Program-made: the position numbers and the translations under genes
NCBI RefSeq assembly: GCF_002250115.1
Contig: NZ_CP019985.1
Location: forward strand, 1,054,001-1,118,000
DNA length: 64,000 nt
DNA from: Shouchella clausii
GTDB taxonomy: Bacteria; Bacillota; Bacilli; Bacillales; Bacillaceae_D
Direction: 5' to 3'
Part shown: one piece after another, positions 1 through 8,037 of the stretch
How positions within the stretch are numbered: the first letter of the stretch is position 1
Layout: each line of letters begins with the position of its first letter
Notes under the pieces: model-generated
The model's database searches: none
The model's input: only the letters and a program-made list of their open reading frames with translations
What the model was told of the DNA's origin: nothing

Positions 1-13
1 AGGATGATCGATC

Positions 14-508
14 ATGCTCTCAGAAAAAATTGTCAAAGCGTTGAACCACCAGATGAATATGGAGTTTCAAGCTGCCCATGATTATATGGCGATGGCTGCC
101 TACTGCCACCATATTAGTTACAATGGCTTCGCCGATTACTTCCTTAAGCAAGCAGAGGAAGAGCGGGAACACGGCATGAAAGTGTATGATTATTTAAATG
201 ACAAAGGCCAAAAAGCTGTCTTTGAGGCGATCCAAGCCCCAAAAGCCGATTATGGTTCACTCGTCGCCACATTTGAGGCAGCGCTGGCCCAAGAGCGGGA
301 AGTGACGAAAAGCTATTATAAGGTGTACCAGATCGCCCAAGAAGAACAAGAATACCAAACGCTTTCTTTCTTAAACTGGTTCCTCGACGAACAAGTGGAG
401 GAAGAGGCCACATTTGAAACGCATATTGATTATTTGAACCGCATCAAAGATGATGCCAATGCTCTTTATATTTATGAGCAAGAGCTACGCAAACGAAAAG
501 AAGACTAA
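14..508 (+). CDS. ftnA: Ferritin-like iron storage protein
   Basis: Bacterial non-haem ferritin, 164 residues, the usual length. It oxidises Fe(II) at a di-iron ferroxidase centre and stores ferric iron inside a 24-subunit cytoplasmic shell. All ferroxidase ligands expected from E. coli FtnA are present at the same numbers: E17, E50, H53, E94, Q127 and E130. The start ATG lies 9 bases after an AGGA at the window edge, so the ribosome binding site is only partly visible and the promoter is outside the window. Next gene is a coat protein with its own strong ribosome binding site; no clear terminator separates them. Function is secure; physiological regulation cannot be read here. Confidence 0.95.
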   Translation: MLSEKIVKALNHQMNMEFQAAHDYMAMAAYCHHISYNGFADYFLKQAEEEREHGMKVYDYLNDKGQKAVFEAIQAPKADYGSLVATFEAALAQEREVTKSYYKVYQIAQEEQEYQTLSFLNWFLDEQVEEEATFETHIDYLNRIKDDANALYIYEQELRKRKED

Positions 509-597
509 CCCCTCATCCCCTATCTTTGACGCTCGCCCAATCGAATAAGTCTGTGGTGACATAGGCTAGCGGTAAGAAGGAAGAGGGGGACTTAAAT

Positions 598-840
598 ATG
601 TTTCCGTTTCGACAGGGAAAAGCAAACATGCCTGCTACAAGACCACTGCCTCCTGCACCAAGGCCTTTTGTACAAGAATACATTGTTCAAGAAATCCAGC
701 CTGTCTTAACAACGTACGTCACAAACCGTGTCTACCGCCATGTGCACACTTTCCCGCACTCAGCATCCGTTGCCAATGTCGTCCACAATCAGCAAGCTTT
801 TCCCCCTACGCACTATGTTCCAGGCCGACCTCCTCGCTAA
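598..840 (+). CDS. CotD-like inner spore coat protein
   Basis: Small 80-residue protein, proline-rich at both ends, with the CotD-type core around residues 45-63: VYRHVHTFPHSASVANVVH resembles the HVHYFPHT segment of B. subtilis CotD. Such proteins are made in the mother cell and built into the inner spore coat. A good AGAGGGGGA site precedes the ATG. It lacks the cysteines and many of the histidines of B. subtilis CotD, so it is a diverged member. The stop codon sits in the loop of a perfect hairpin (see separate entry). No sigma-K promoter was identified with confidence. Confidence 0.8.
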   Translation: MFPFRQGKANMPATRPLPPAPRPFVQEYIVQEIQPVLTTYVTNRVYRHVHTFPHSASVANVVHNQQAFPPTHYVPGRPPR

Positions 841-850
841 GCGAGGAGGT
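828..850 (+). other. Perfect hairpin with the stop codon in its loop
   Basis: ACCTCCTCGC (828-837) pairs perfectly with GCGAGGAGGT (841-850); the three loop bases TAA are the stop codon of the coat protein gene. No U-run follows, so it is not a canonical intrinsic terminator. It may stabilise the 3' end of the transcript or slow termination. The right arm also resembles a ribosome binding site, but no gene follows on this strand. Confidence 0.6.
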
Positions 851-905
851 GAGGTTGTTGGAAAGGCCGGCAGCATGAATGCCTGTATTTGGCAGATATA
901 TCTCC

Positions 906-1427
906 TCAAAACCGTCCATTCTCGTTAACCTGGTCTAAAAAACGTTGGACTTCTTTCCTTGTCTTTAGTATGACAACGCGCTTTCGCTCTTTTACTTGCT
1001 CAAGCGCTTGAATCACTTTGGGCCTGCTTCTCTTCTTGTAATTCCAAACCCAAACAAAAAAAGCCCAATCTAGTTTTTCAGGGCAATCCTCGTTCAAATC
1101 AGGTCTTGTTTTTCCATGATAAATCAGTCTTCTTTTTATAATCCTATAGATGCATAACAGTCTAGGCATATCTAAAAATATGACGGCATCTCCTTCATTC
1201 AGCCTCATGTCAAGCGTCCTTGAATAATTTCCATCGATAATCCATTTATTTTGGCTTACCGAATCTTTAAGAAACGAATCCCATTCATTGTTCGGGGTTG
1301 GCGTCCAATTAGGTTTCCAATAAAAACGGTCTAAATGAATAACGGGCAACGATAAACGTTCACTGAGTTTTCGAGACAAGGTAGACTTACCAGAGCCAGC
1401 TGATCCAATGACAACGATTCGATTCAT
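906..1427 (-). CDS. P-loop kinase-like protein (FlaR/adenylate-kinase-like)
   Basis: 173 residues. Walker A is GSAGSGKST near residue 8, followed by the LDRFYWKPNW segment typical of the 'DNA topology modulation protein FlaR-like' branch of small P-loop kinases. Family members have nucleotide-kinase folds but their real substrate is mostly unknown; the topology name is historical. The C-terminal part is basic and rich in arginine. Monocistronic on the minus strand between the coat protein and nupC. Fold assignment is strong, function is not. Confidence 0.75.
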   Translation of the reverse strand: MNRIVVIGSAGSGKSTLSRKLSERLSLPVIHLDRFYWKPNWTPTPNNEWDSFLKDSVSQNKWIIDGNYSRTLDMRLNEGDAVIFLDMPRLLCIYRIIKRRLIYHGKTRPDLNEDCPEKLDWAFFVWVWNYKKRSRPKVIQALEQVKERKRVVILKTRKEVQRFLDQVNENGRF

Positions 1428-1522
1428 CCCTTTATCCTCCTTGCTCTATTCTAAGATACATACTCCTGATCCTATTCTAAAATGCCCATCAAGGCTCCAT
1501 TCAAGTTGTTTCCAGCTACAAT

Positions 1523-1552
1523 AAAGCAGGCTAGATGCCAGCCTGCTTTTAA
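1523..1552 (-). terminator. Terminator after nupC
   Basis: AAAGCAGGCT (1523-1532) and AGCCTGCTTT (1540-1549) form a 10-bp stem with a 7-base loop. It lies about 65 bases downstream of the nupC stop, and short T-rich stretches occur on both sides, so it may also work in the other direction. Confidence 0.65.
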
Positions 1553-1612
1553 AATAGGACTCTGATACAAAAGAAAGACTCTATTTTTTATAGAAGAATC
1601 GATAGCCATTAC

Positions 1613-2830
1613 TCATCCTACAAGCATGCCCGCAATTGCAGCGTTCATTAAGTTGACAAGCGTTGCGGCAATAAGTGCTTTCAACCCATATTTAGCGATT
1701 AAAGGACGGCGTTCTGGCACGAGTCCGCCAAGGCCGCCAAGCAAGATCGCGATCGAGCTAATGTTCGCAAACCCACACAACGCAAAGCTCGTAATGACAT
1801 ATGTTCGTTCTGACACCTCGCCCGCAGCCGACACAAGGGCATCAAAACCAATAAACTCGTTGACAATCGTCTTTTGCCCGATAAACGAGCCCGCTTGCAC
1901 GGCCTCTTCCCATGGGACGCCAATGATCCAGGCCACCGGGGCAAACACGTACCCGAGGATTTGCTCTAGCGTAATGGAACCATAGCCAAACCATCCGCCA
2001 ATCGTGCCTAAAAACAAGTTGATCAGTGCAATTAAGGAAACAAAGGCAATCAGCATCGCGCCCACATTGAGCGCTAATTTTAGTCCATCCAATGCTCCGT
2101 TCGAAGCAGCATCGATCACATTTTTGGACTCGCGCTCGACTTGGAAATGAATGTTGTCCTTCGTTTCGCTTATCTCTGTTTCTGGAACAAGCATTTTGGC
2201 CATCAAAAGCCCGCCTGGCGCAGCCATAAACGTAGCAGCAATTAAATATTCCAGCGGAATGCCCATCTGCGATATCCCTGCCATCACAGACCCCGCTACT
2301 GTCGCCATCCCTCCTGTCATGACGGCAAACATTTCAGACGACGTCATTTTTCCAATATAAGGTTTAATCAGCAAGGGCGCCTCTGTCTGCCCAACAAAAA
2401 TATTGCCTGTCGCCGAAATCGACTCTGCCCGGCTTGTCCCAAGCAACTTGGCAATGCCGCCTCCTAAGTATTTGACAACAAACTGCATGATGCCGAAATG
2501 ATAGAGAATACTAATAATCGCTGAGAAAAAAATGATCACAGGCAACACTTGAAAAGCGAAAACGCTGCCGACTCCTTCCGCTTGCAGGACACCGCCAAAG
2601 AGCATATCAATACCAGCAGCCGAAGTGTCAATCGCCGCTTGGACAGCGCCTGTCACTTGCTTAAGCACATAACTCCCTGCATCTGTCCATAAGACAATCA
2701 CCGCAAAAACGAATTGTAACGCCAGTGCCGTCAAAATCGTTCGCCAGTTAATCGCTTTCCTGTTTGCAGAAAGCAAATAGGCAATCCCAAGCAAGATGGC
2801 CATTCCCATTAAGCCCCATAAAAAATTCAT
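1613..2830 (-). CDS. nupC: NupC-family concentrative nucleoside transporter
   Basis: 405 residues, the normal length for CNT-family H+ or Na+/nucleoside symporters in the cell membrane. About ten hydrophobic segments are visible; the signature stretch GNIFVGQTEAPLLIKPYI (central) is the conserved CNT nucleoside-binding motif, and ALCGFANISSIAI near the C-terminus is also typical. The start at 2830 is chosen because CAGGAGGTAAAG stands directly before this ATG, and the protein then begins MNFLWGLMG; the reading frame stays open another 30 codons upstream without a site. Single gene with its own terminator. Precise nucleoside preference cannot be read. Confidence 0.93.
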   Translation of the reverse strand: MNFLWGLMGMAILLGIAYLLSANRKAINWRTILTALALQFVFAVIVLWTDAGSYVLKQVTGAVQAAIDTSAAGIDMLFGGVLQAEGVGSVFAFQVLPVIIFFSAIISILYHFGIMQFVVKYLGGGIAKLLGTSRAESISATGNIFVGQTEAPLLIKPYIGKMTSSEMFAVMTGGMATVAGSVMAGISQMGIPLEYLIAATFMAAPGGLLMAKMLVPETEISETKDNIHFQVERESKNVIDAASNGALDGLKLALNVGAMLIAFVSLIALINLFLGTIGGWFGYGSITLEQILGYVFAPVAWIIGVPWEEAVQAGSFIGQKTIVNEFIGFDALVSAAGEVSERTYVITSFALCGFANISSIAILLGGLGGLVPERRPLIAKYGLKALIAATLVNLMNAAIAGMLVG

Positions 2831-3057
2831 CTTTACCTCCTGTATGGTCATTCGTATCGGACTTTTGCTTACTATTCCCGGTGCGCGCCAATTTTTGCAC
2901 GTTTTCCTGAAGAAACGCACACAATATGGCTAAGCTTATGAAAAACGGCTGGCACTGTCAACCACCATTGAAGTTAAAAAAATTATCAAAAAATCCCACG
3001 TCCATTTATTCCTTTTTTTACTATTCGCGATTCCTACAATTCTCTTTCTTGTTACAC

Positions 3058-3094
3058 AAAAAAAGCCTCTTGACTCATTTCGTCAAGAAGCTTT
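3058..3094 (-). terminator. Terminator overlapping the hydrolase stop
   Basis: Read on the minus strand: AAAGC-TCTTGAC type arms (3062-3074 and 3082-3094, one internal mismatch) followed by seven T. The stem includes the stop codon of the alpha/beta hydrolase gene. Confidence 0.75.
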
Positions 3095-3949
3095 GTGCTG
3101 TTGCAGAAAATCGGCCAATTCCTGGGTGTGCTGCTCTGATCCTTTACCAAGGCAGACAAGATGGCCCCACGTATCTAAGCAGATTAGCTTTGAAGAACGA
3201 ATCCGTTCATGGGCATAATGGGCATGCTCCAAAGGCACGATTGCGTCATTTTTGCTATGAACGATAAGTGTTGGCGCCGTAATCGTTTCTAATTCTTCCT
3301 CAAGGGACTGACGCATATGCTGCAAATCAATATAAAAACCGTGCCCTGAGCGCTGAAATTCAGTCATCCGATCAAACAAATACCAGTCTCTGGCGAGCAT
3401 CCTTTGTTTAATTTCTTCATACGAGAGGGTGCTGTAAGCAGGCGCAATTTTTTTGAATGCATAATCTGGTGAAAACCGAGCTAAAGAAGAGAGGCTCCGC
3501 CAGACAAACCGCTCAATGAAAGGATGGAATAAAAAGCGGCTCAATACTGCATCACGGACACTCGCTTCTTGCCACGGCTTCGTGACAGCCCCTTGCAATG
3601 TAAATGATTGAACTCTCTCTGGGTAGTGACTCGCTAAATAAATGCCAGACGGCCCGCCAGTTGATGCCGCAATTAAATGGACTTTATCAATATTCAATTC
3701 ATTCAATAGTTCAATGTAAAAGCTGCACGCCTTTTCAAGCGACTTGCCAATTTGCCTCGATGTTTGCCCATATCCTGCCCGCGACGGCACAATTACGGAA
3801 TAGCTATTTTGCGCAAGCTCTTCTATCCCCAGTTGTTCCAAGCAGTTGGAATGGCCACCATGCAAATATAAAACTGGCTCCCCTTCTCCGGTTATGGCGT
3901 ATTCAAGCGTACAATCTGAATACGTAAAAGAAGCGATGCCTCTTTCCAT
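3083..3949 (-). CDS. Alpha/beta hydrolase
   Basis: 288 residues with the alpha/beta hydrolase layout: oxyanion region YLHGGHS near residue 28, nucleophile elbow AASTGGPSG (the first glycine of GxSxG is replaced by alanine, common in this superfamily), acid in HSKNDAIVP and catalytic histidine in DTWGHLVCLG near the C-terminus. Likely a cytoplasmic esterase or small-molecule hydrolase; substrate unknown. Stop is 21 bases ahead of nothing on this strand other than its terminator, and it follows the ktrA gene with about 20 bases between, so the two may be cotranscribed. Confidence 0.85.
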   Translation of the reverse strand: MERGIASFTYSDCTLEYAITGEGEPVLYLHGGHSNCLEQLGIEELAQNSYSVIVPSRAGYGQTSRQIGKSLEKACSFYIELLNELNIDKVHLIAASTGGPSGIYLASHYPERVQSFTLQGAVTKPWQEASVRDAVLSRFLFHPFIERFVWRSLSSLARFSPDYAFKKIAPAYSTLSYEEIKQRMLARDWYLFDRMTEFQRSGHGFYIDLQHMRQSLEEELETITAPTLIVHSKNDAIVPLEHAHYAHERIRSSKLICLDTWGHLVCLGKGSEQHTQELADFLQQHKAS

Positions 3950-3970
3950 CGGTCTCTATCCCCTTTATAT

Positions 3971-4630
3971 TTATGATAATCCTTTTTTTTCGAATCGCTT
4001 TAAATCGCTGTTTTCGCCTGCCAAAATTAAAAGATCATTTTCATAAATGACCTCCTCAGGTGACAAATGGATATTCAGTTGCCCATCTCGTTTATAGCCA
4101 ATTAATGTACAGTGGTACTTTTTCCGAATGTTTAGTTGGGCAATGGTCTTATTGGCTATCTTTTCCGTCGCCGCCAATTCGACTATGCTGTGCTCATCCG
4201 ACAGTTCAATATAGTCAATCACTTTAGTGGAATCAAGCAAATGGGCAATACGAATACCCATTTCATGTTCTGGGCGGATGATCCGGTCGGCACCGACTTT
4301 CTCTAAAATACGGTAGTGCTTCGCATTGCTTGCTTTCACCCACACATTGGAAACGCCGAGCTCCTTTAAAAGCAACGTAGCAAGGACGCTCTCTTGAATG
4401 TGTTCGCCAATCGCCACAACGACATAATCGAAATTGCGGATTCCAAGCGCTTTAAGAGTACGTTCATCTACTCCATTTGCGACAATCGCTTTTGTCGCAT
4501 AGTCGCTGGCAAACTCGACTTTTTCTTCAGACCGGTCAATGGCTAGAACGTCATGCCCCATTGCATAAAGCTCTTGGCATACACTTATGCCAAAACGGCC
4601 GAGCCCTATGACAGCAAACTGTTTTTCCAC
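3971..4630 (-). CDS. ktrA: KtrA-type K+ uptake regulatory (RCK) subunit
   Basis: 219 residues with GTG start, chosen because CAGGAGGGACAAA precedes it; the frame is open 24 codons further but without a site. RCK_N domain with the nucleotide-binding GLGRFG near residue 8 and acidic end of strand beta-2 (AIDRSEEKV); RCK_C domain over roughly residues 135-219. Forms the cytoplasmic octameric ring that gates a KtrB channel in response to ATP/ADP; family RCK_C domains also bind c-di-AMP. Closer to KtrA than KtrC by segments such as MGHDVLA and RNFDYVVVAIG. No ktrB is present nearby, so its partner is elsewhere. Divergent from the BCCT transporter, which itself has an RCK_C tail. Confidence 0.9.
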   Translation of the reverse strand: MEKQFAVIGLGRFGISVCQELYAMGHDVLAIDRSEEKVEFASDYATKAIVANGVDERTLKALGIRNFDYVVVAIGEHIQESVLATLLLKELGVSNVWVKASNAKHYRILEKVGADRIIRPEHEMGIRIAHLLDSTKVIDYIELSDEHSIVELAATEKIANKTIAQLNIRKKYHCTLIGYKRDGQLNIHLSPEEVIYENDLLILAGENSDLKRFEKKGLS

Positions 4631-4840
4631 TTTGTCCCTCCTGAATGCAGGCAAGATTTTAAGTCTAAGAGTGATCTTACTCCTGTGGCAAAAGAAAGTC
4701 AACGTGTGCTCAGCAATTTTTATCTTTTCTTTAGGAAGTGACGGATTATACTCATTCTTTTTATTAAGATTTTTGTTTATTATAGCTAGAAAAAATGATA
4801 TTCTAACAATTCAACCTAAATGCCTGTCTTTTTTATTGGG

Positions 4841-4865
4841 GTTTACCGTCGACTAATCGGGGTAA
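4841..4865 (+). promoter_or_regulatory. Candidate sigma-B promoter for the BCCT gene
   Basis: GTTTAC (4841-4846), a 13-base spacer and GGGTAA (4860-4865) match the general stress sigma-B consensus (GTTTAA, 12-15 bases, GGGTAT) with one change per box. It stands about 65 bases before the BCCT start codon. The same bases form an imperfect inverted repeat (TTTACC/GGTAAA), so a protein binding site is the alternative reading. Confidence 0.45.
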
Positions 4866-4931
4866 ATTGAAAAAGAGTCTTTCTCCTTATCCATACAACG
4901 AACTTTTAACTGCAGGAAAGGTGGTTTGCGC

Positions 4932-6830
4932 ATGCCGCAAAACTCTGACACAACATCAAGAAAATCCTCCTTTGTCCTCTATGCGTCAGCAACAGGAATG
5001 ACATTATTCGTGTTATGGGGCATCGTGAACCCTTCCCACTTAGGCGCTACAGCAGAAACGGCCTTAGCTTGGATTATTGACAACTTCGGTTGGTTTTATA
5101 TGACCATTGCTAGCATTTTCATCCTTTTTGGTTTTATTGTGGCCGTCACGCCATTTGGCAAACTTAGGCTCGGCAAAGACAACGACAGGCCTGAGCATTC
5201 TTTCATTTCATGGGTCGGGATGCTGTTCGCGGCTGGCCTTGGAGTCGGGTTCGTCTTTTTTGGCGTAGCTGAACCTATTCTTTACTATATGGACCCGCCA
5301 CCTGGCTATTCGTTCAACTTGCCAGAAGAGTCGGCGAACGCTGCTGCGATCGGGCTCCGTTATGGCGTGTTCCATTGGGGGCTCCATGCTTGGGGGGCAT
5401 TTTCAGTCGTTGGCTTAACGCTTGCCTTTGTACAATACCGCAAAAATCGGCCGGCCCTGATTAGTTCTGCCTTTTACCCCATTCTCGGTTCTAAGACAGA
5501 CGGTTGGATGGGCAAAACGATTGATTTGCTTGCGGTTATTTCTACTTGTGCAGGTGTTGCAACGACATTTGGCTTAAGCGCTTTGCAAATTTCAGGGGGC
5601 ATTTCCTTTTTAACGCCGCTGTCGAACAACATTCCTTTACAGCTATCAATTATTGCCGTCATCACTTGTTTGTTTTTATTTTCCGCCGTTGCCGGAATCA
5701 ATAAAGGCATTAAACGGCTCACGAATTTAAATTTGGTGCTTGCTGGCATCTTGCTGTTATTCGTTTTATTTGCAGGACCAACCATTACACTGCTTGAAAG
5801 CATGGTGACGACTTTAGGCGGCTATTTGTCCAATGTCGTGTCAATGTCATTAACGATGACGCCTTTTTCAAATGATGAATGGCTTGGGTCAAACACGATT
5901 TTCTTCTGGGCTTGGCATATGTCATGGTCGCCATTTGTCGGCTTGTTTATTGCACGGATTTCAAAAGGGCGCACCATCCGCGAATTTATCGCAGGCGTCC
6001 TGCTCGTCCCGACGCTCATGGCAGTCGTTTGGTTTTGTGTGTTTGGCGGTACCGCCTTAAATATTGAGATTTCCGGCTTGTTCCCCCTTGCGGAGATTGC
6101 TCAGTCTGAAGTGGAGCTTACTCTTTTCTATATGCTGCAAAATCTCCCGTTCACCACGATTTCGAGCATTTTAGCAGTCATTGTCGTCGGAATCTTTTTT
6201 GTCACATCCGCCGATTCAGCTGCGTTTGTACTCGGGTCGATGACATCGAACGGCTTGCTTAATCCAAGCTTTAAATTAAAAATGCTGTGGGGCGTATTAA
6301 TTGCTGGCACAGCGTCCGTCCTCCTAATAAGTGGAGACGGAGGACTAGATGCCTTACAGACTGCTGCGCTGACAGCTGCCCTCCCATTTGCGTTCATTTT
6401 AGTCTTTATGCTGGTCTCGATCGGCATTATGATCGCGAGAGACTGGCGAACGGAGCAACGAAAGGCACGCCTTGCACACGATGAAGCATTAAAACAACGC
6501 TTAAAAGAAGAAGCGTACGAAGAACTGCGACAAGATTTAAGCCAAGAGTGGCGTGATGAACTTCGCAAAGAACTGTTAGCCGCAGGGCGCAACACAGCGG
6601 AAATGCTCCACTTCCAAACGACAGAGGATACAGCCATTGTCGGCAAAACACTTGCCGAAGTCGGCTTCCCTCCTCACGTCAACGTAAGTGCAATTGAACG
6701 GGGCAATGATGTGATCTCCCCTTCCGGAAGCACGGAAATTAAAGCAGGCGATTATTTGTATATCCTTGTGGAAATTCAGCAAAAAGAAGCGTTGCAGGCG
6801 ATTTTACGGGAAACGAAATCGGGGAAGTAA
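4932..6830 (+). CDS. BCCT-family osmolyte transporter with C-terminal RCK_C domain
   Basis: 632 residues. Twelve membrane segments fill about residues 15-510; the conserved BCCT tryptophan region is FFWAWHMSWSPFVG (about 323-336), followed by ARISKGRTIREF. Family members are Na+-coupled symporters for glycine betaine, choline or carnitine. After a charged, coiled-coil-like linker (about 515-555, rich in E, K, R) comes an extra domain at about 556-632 with AIERGNDVISPSGSTEIKAGDYL, the typical RCK_C/TrkA_C pattern. Ordinary BCCT carriers lack this. RCK_C domains can bind c-di-AMP, so direct gating by that nucleotide is a reasonable guess. ATG 4932 is preferred over an in-frame TTG at 4926 because AAAGGTGG ends 7 bases before it. 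Own terminator follows. Confidence 0.92.
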   Translation: MPQNSDTTSRKSSFVLYASATGMTLFVLWGIVNPSHLGATAETALAWIIDNFGWFYMTIASIFILFGFIVAVTPFGKLRLGKDNDRPEHSFISWVGMLFAAGLGVGFVFFGVAEPILYYMDPPPGYSFNLPEESANAAAIGLRYGVFHWGLHAWGAFSVVGLTLAFVQYRKNRPALISSAFYPILGSKTDGWMGKTIDLLAVISTCAGVATTFGLSALQISGGISFLTPLSNNIPLQLSIIAVITCLFLFSAVAGINKGIKRLTNLNLVLAGILLLFVLFAGPTITLLESMVTTLGGYLSNVVSMSLTMTPFSNDEWLGSNTIFFWAWHMSWSPFVGLFIARISKGRTIREFIAGVLLVPTLMAVVWFCVFGGTALNIEISGLFPLAEIAQSEVELTLFYMLQNLPFTTISSILAVIVVGIFFVTSADSAAFVLGSMTSNGLLNPSFKLKMLWGVLIAGTASVLLISGDGGLDALQTAALTAALPFAFILVFMLVSIGIMIARDWRTEQRKARLAHDEALKQRLKEEAYEELRQDLSQEWRDELRKELLAAGRNTAEMLHFQTTEDTAIVGKTLAEVGFPPHVNVSAIERGNDVISPSGSTEIKAGDYLYILVEIQQKEALQAILRETKSGK

Positions 6831-6842
6831 CCATGATTGTTT

Positions 6843-6875
6843 GAGGTTCTCCTTTTAGGGGAACCTCTACTTTTT
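6843..6875 (+). terminator. Terminator after the BCCT gene
   Basis: GAGGTTCTCC (6843-6852) pairs with GGGGAACCTC (6858-6867), five-base loop, followed by TACTTTTT. Confidence 0.85.
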
Positions 6876-6897
6876 CGGGTACTAATAAAGCAATTAT

Positions 6898-6912
6898 ATA
6901 TAAGCGCTTTCA
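6898..6912. promoter_or_regulatory. Candidate cre (CcpA) site before the TRAP genes
   Basis: ATATAAGCGCTTTCA differs from the Bacillus cre consensus WTGNAARCGNWWWCA only at the third base. It lies about 33 bases upstream of the -35 box of the TRAP operon, a position more usual for CcpA activation than for repression. Confidence 0.45.
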
Positions 6913-6944
6913 CTTTACTAGGTATTTGCTCCTATTAAAATAAT

Positions 6945-6974
6945 TTGACAACTATTATAGATTTTATGTAAAAT
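6945..6974 (+). promoter_or_regulatory. Sigma-A promoter for the TRAP-TAXI operon
   Basis: TTGACA (6945-6950), 18-base spacer, TAAAAT (6969-6974); the ribosome binding site AAGGGGG follows at 6996. Confidence 0.7.
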
Positions 6975-7010
6975 GAAATTAAAAATTGGGAAACTAAGGG
7001 GGCTACGCAT

Positions 7011-8021
7011 ATTAAAAAAAGACTTTTTCCAGTTGTCTTAACATTGGCAACGACAGTCGGTCTTGCAGCATGTGGGGGAACGGACACTGGCACGGGGGGA
7101 AACGGGAACGAAGCTGAAAACAATGAAGGAAATGCCTCATCCGAAGACCCTCAATTTCTAAATCTTTTAACTGGTGGCACAAGCGGGACTTATTATCCAC
7201 TTGGAGGAGAAATGGCCACTTTTATTTCCGACGGCACTGGCGTCGAAACAACGGCCCAATCATCTAATGCTTCAGCCGAAAACGTAGCGCAATTAAGCAG
7301 TGGCGACGCAGAGATTGCGTTTGTGCAGACAGACGTAATGTCCAATGCGGTTGAAGGCGTCAATTCTTTTGAAGGGGAGCCTGTTGACAATGTGCTTGCG
7401 CTCGGCTCGCTATACCCGGAAACCATTCAAATTGTCACCACTGCCGATTCAGGCATTGAGAGTGTCGAAGACCTTGCCGGCAAATCGGTATCTGTTGGAG
7501 CTCCAGGATCAGGTACATATGTAAATGCTGAACAGATCCTCGAGATTCACGGCATGAGCATGGATGACATTAATCAACAGCCTTTAAGCTTTGATGAATC
7601 GACGAGCGGCATACAAGACGGCAACATTGACGCAGCCTTTATTACTGCCGGAACGCCCACAGGGGCTGTCGAAGGATTATCGGCGACAAATGAAGTCGCG
7701 ATTGTGCCAATTGCTGAAGATAAAGTCAATGAGTTAATCGAAACGTATCCATATTATGCATCCGATGTCATTGAAGCTGGTACTTACGGAATGGAAAACG
7801 AAGTCCAAACAGTAGCTGTGCTTGCAATGATTGCTGTCAGCGATACATTATCGGAAGACTTGGTCTATAATATGACCAAATCCATTTACGAAAATGCTGA
7901 AAACATGGCACATGAAAAGGCGCAGTTTATCAAGCTTGAAAACGCATTAGATGGCATTGGAACAGACGTTCATCCTGGCGCCCAGCGTTATTATGATGAG
8001 CAAGGCGTATCAGCAAAATAA
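7011..8021 (+). CDS. TAXI-family TRAP transporter solute-binding lipoprotein
   Basis: Extracellular substrate-binding lipoprotein of a TAXI-type TRAP transporter, 336 residues from the start proposed here. The usual start codons give no signal peptide: the first in-frame candidate is TTG 7044. Upstream the frame reads KKRLFPVVLTLATTVGLAAC, a perfect lipoprotein signal with lipobox LAAC and lipidated C21, beginning at an ATT codon at 7011. AAGGGGG ends 8 bases before that ATT. So initiation at AUU is the best reading, unless the base is a sequencing or recent point change from ATG. The mature protein has the TAXI features LTGGTSGTYYPLGG and VSVGAPGSGTYVNAEQIL. Followed by its DUF1850 and fused permease partners. 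Substrate unknown. Confidence 0.85.
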   Translation: MKKRLFPVVLTLATTVGLAACGGTDTGTGGNGNEAENNEGNASSEDPQFLNLLTGGTSGTYYPLGGEMATFISDGTGVETTAQSSNASAENVAQLSSGDAEIAFVQTDVMSNAVEGVNSFEGEPVDNVLALGSLYPETIQIVTTADSGIESVEDLAGKSVSVGAPGSGTYVNAEQILEIHGMSMDDINQQPLSFDESTSGIQDGNIDAAFITAGTPTGAVEGLSATNEVAIVPIAEDKVNELIETYPYYASDVIEAGTYGMENEVQTVAVLAMIAVSDTLSEDLVYNMTKSIYENAENMAHEKAQFIKLENALDGIGTDVHPGAQRYYDEQGVSAK

Positions 8022-8037
8022 CGGAGATAGGTTAGAA

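Noticed and set aside
2831-2950. Possible purine riboswitch before nupC
   Set aside because: No purine aptamer core is visible, only the ribosome binding site.
4703-4931. Possible c-di-AMP (ydaO) riboswitch between ktrA and the BCCT gene
   Set aside because: Searched because both neighbours suit it, but the conserved core could not be found on either strand.
6128-6646. Long minus-strand frame of 172 codons opposite the BCCT gene
   Set aside because: Shadow of a membrane protein gene, serine-rich, without ribosome binding site; the plus-strand gene explains the stretch fully.
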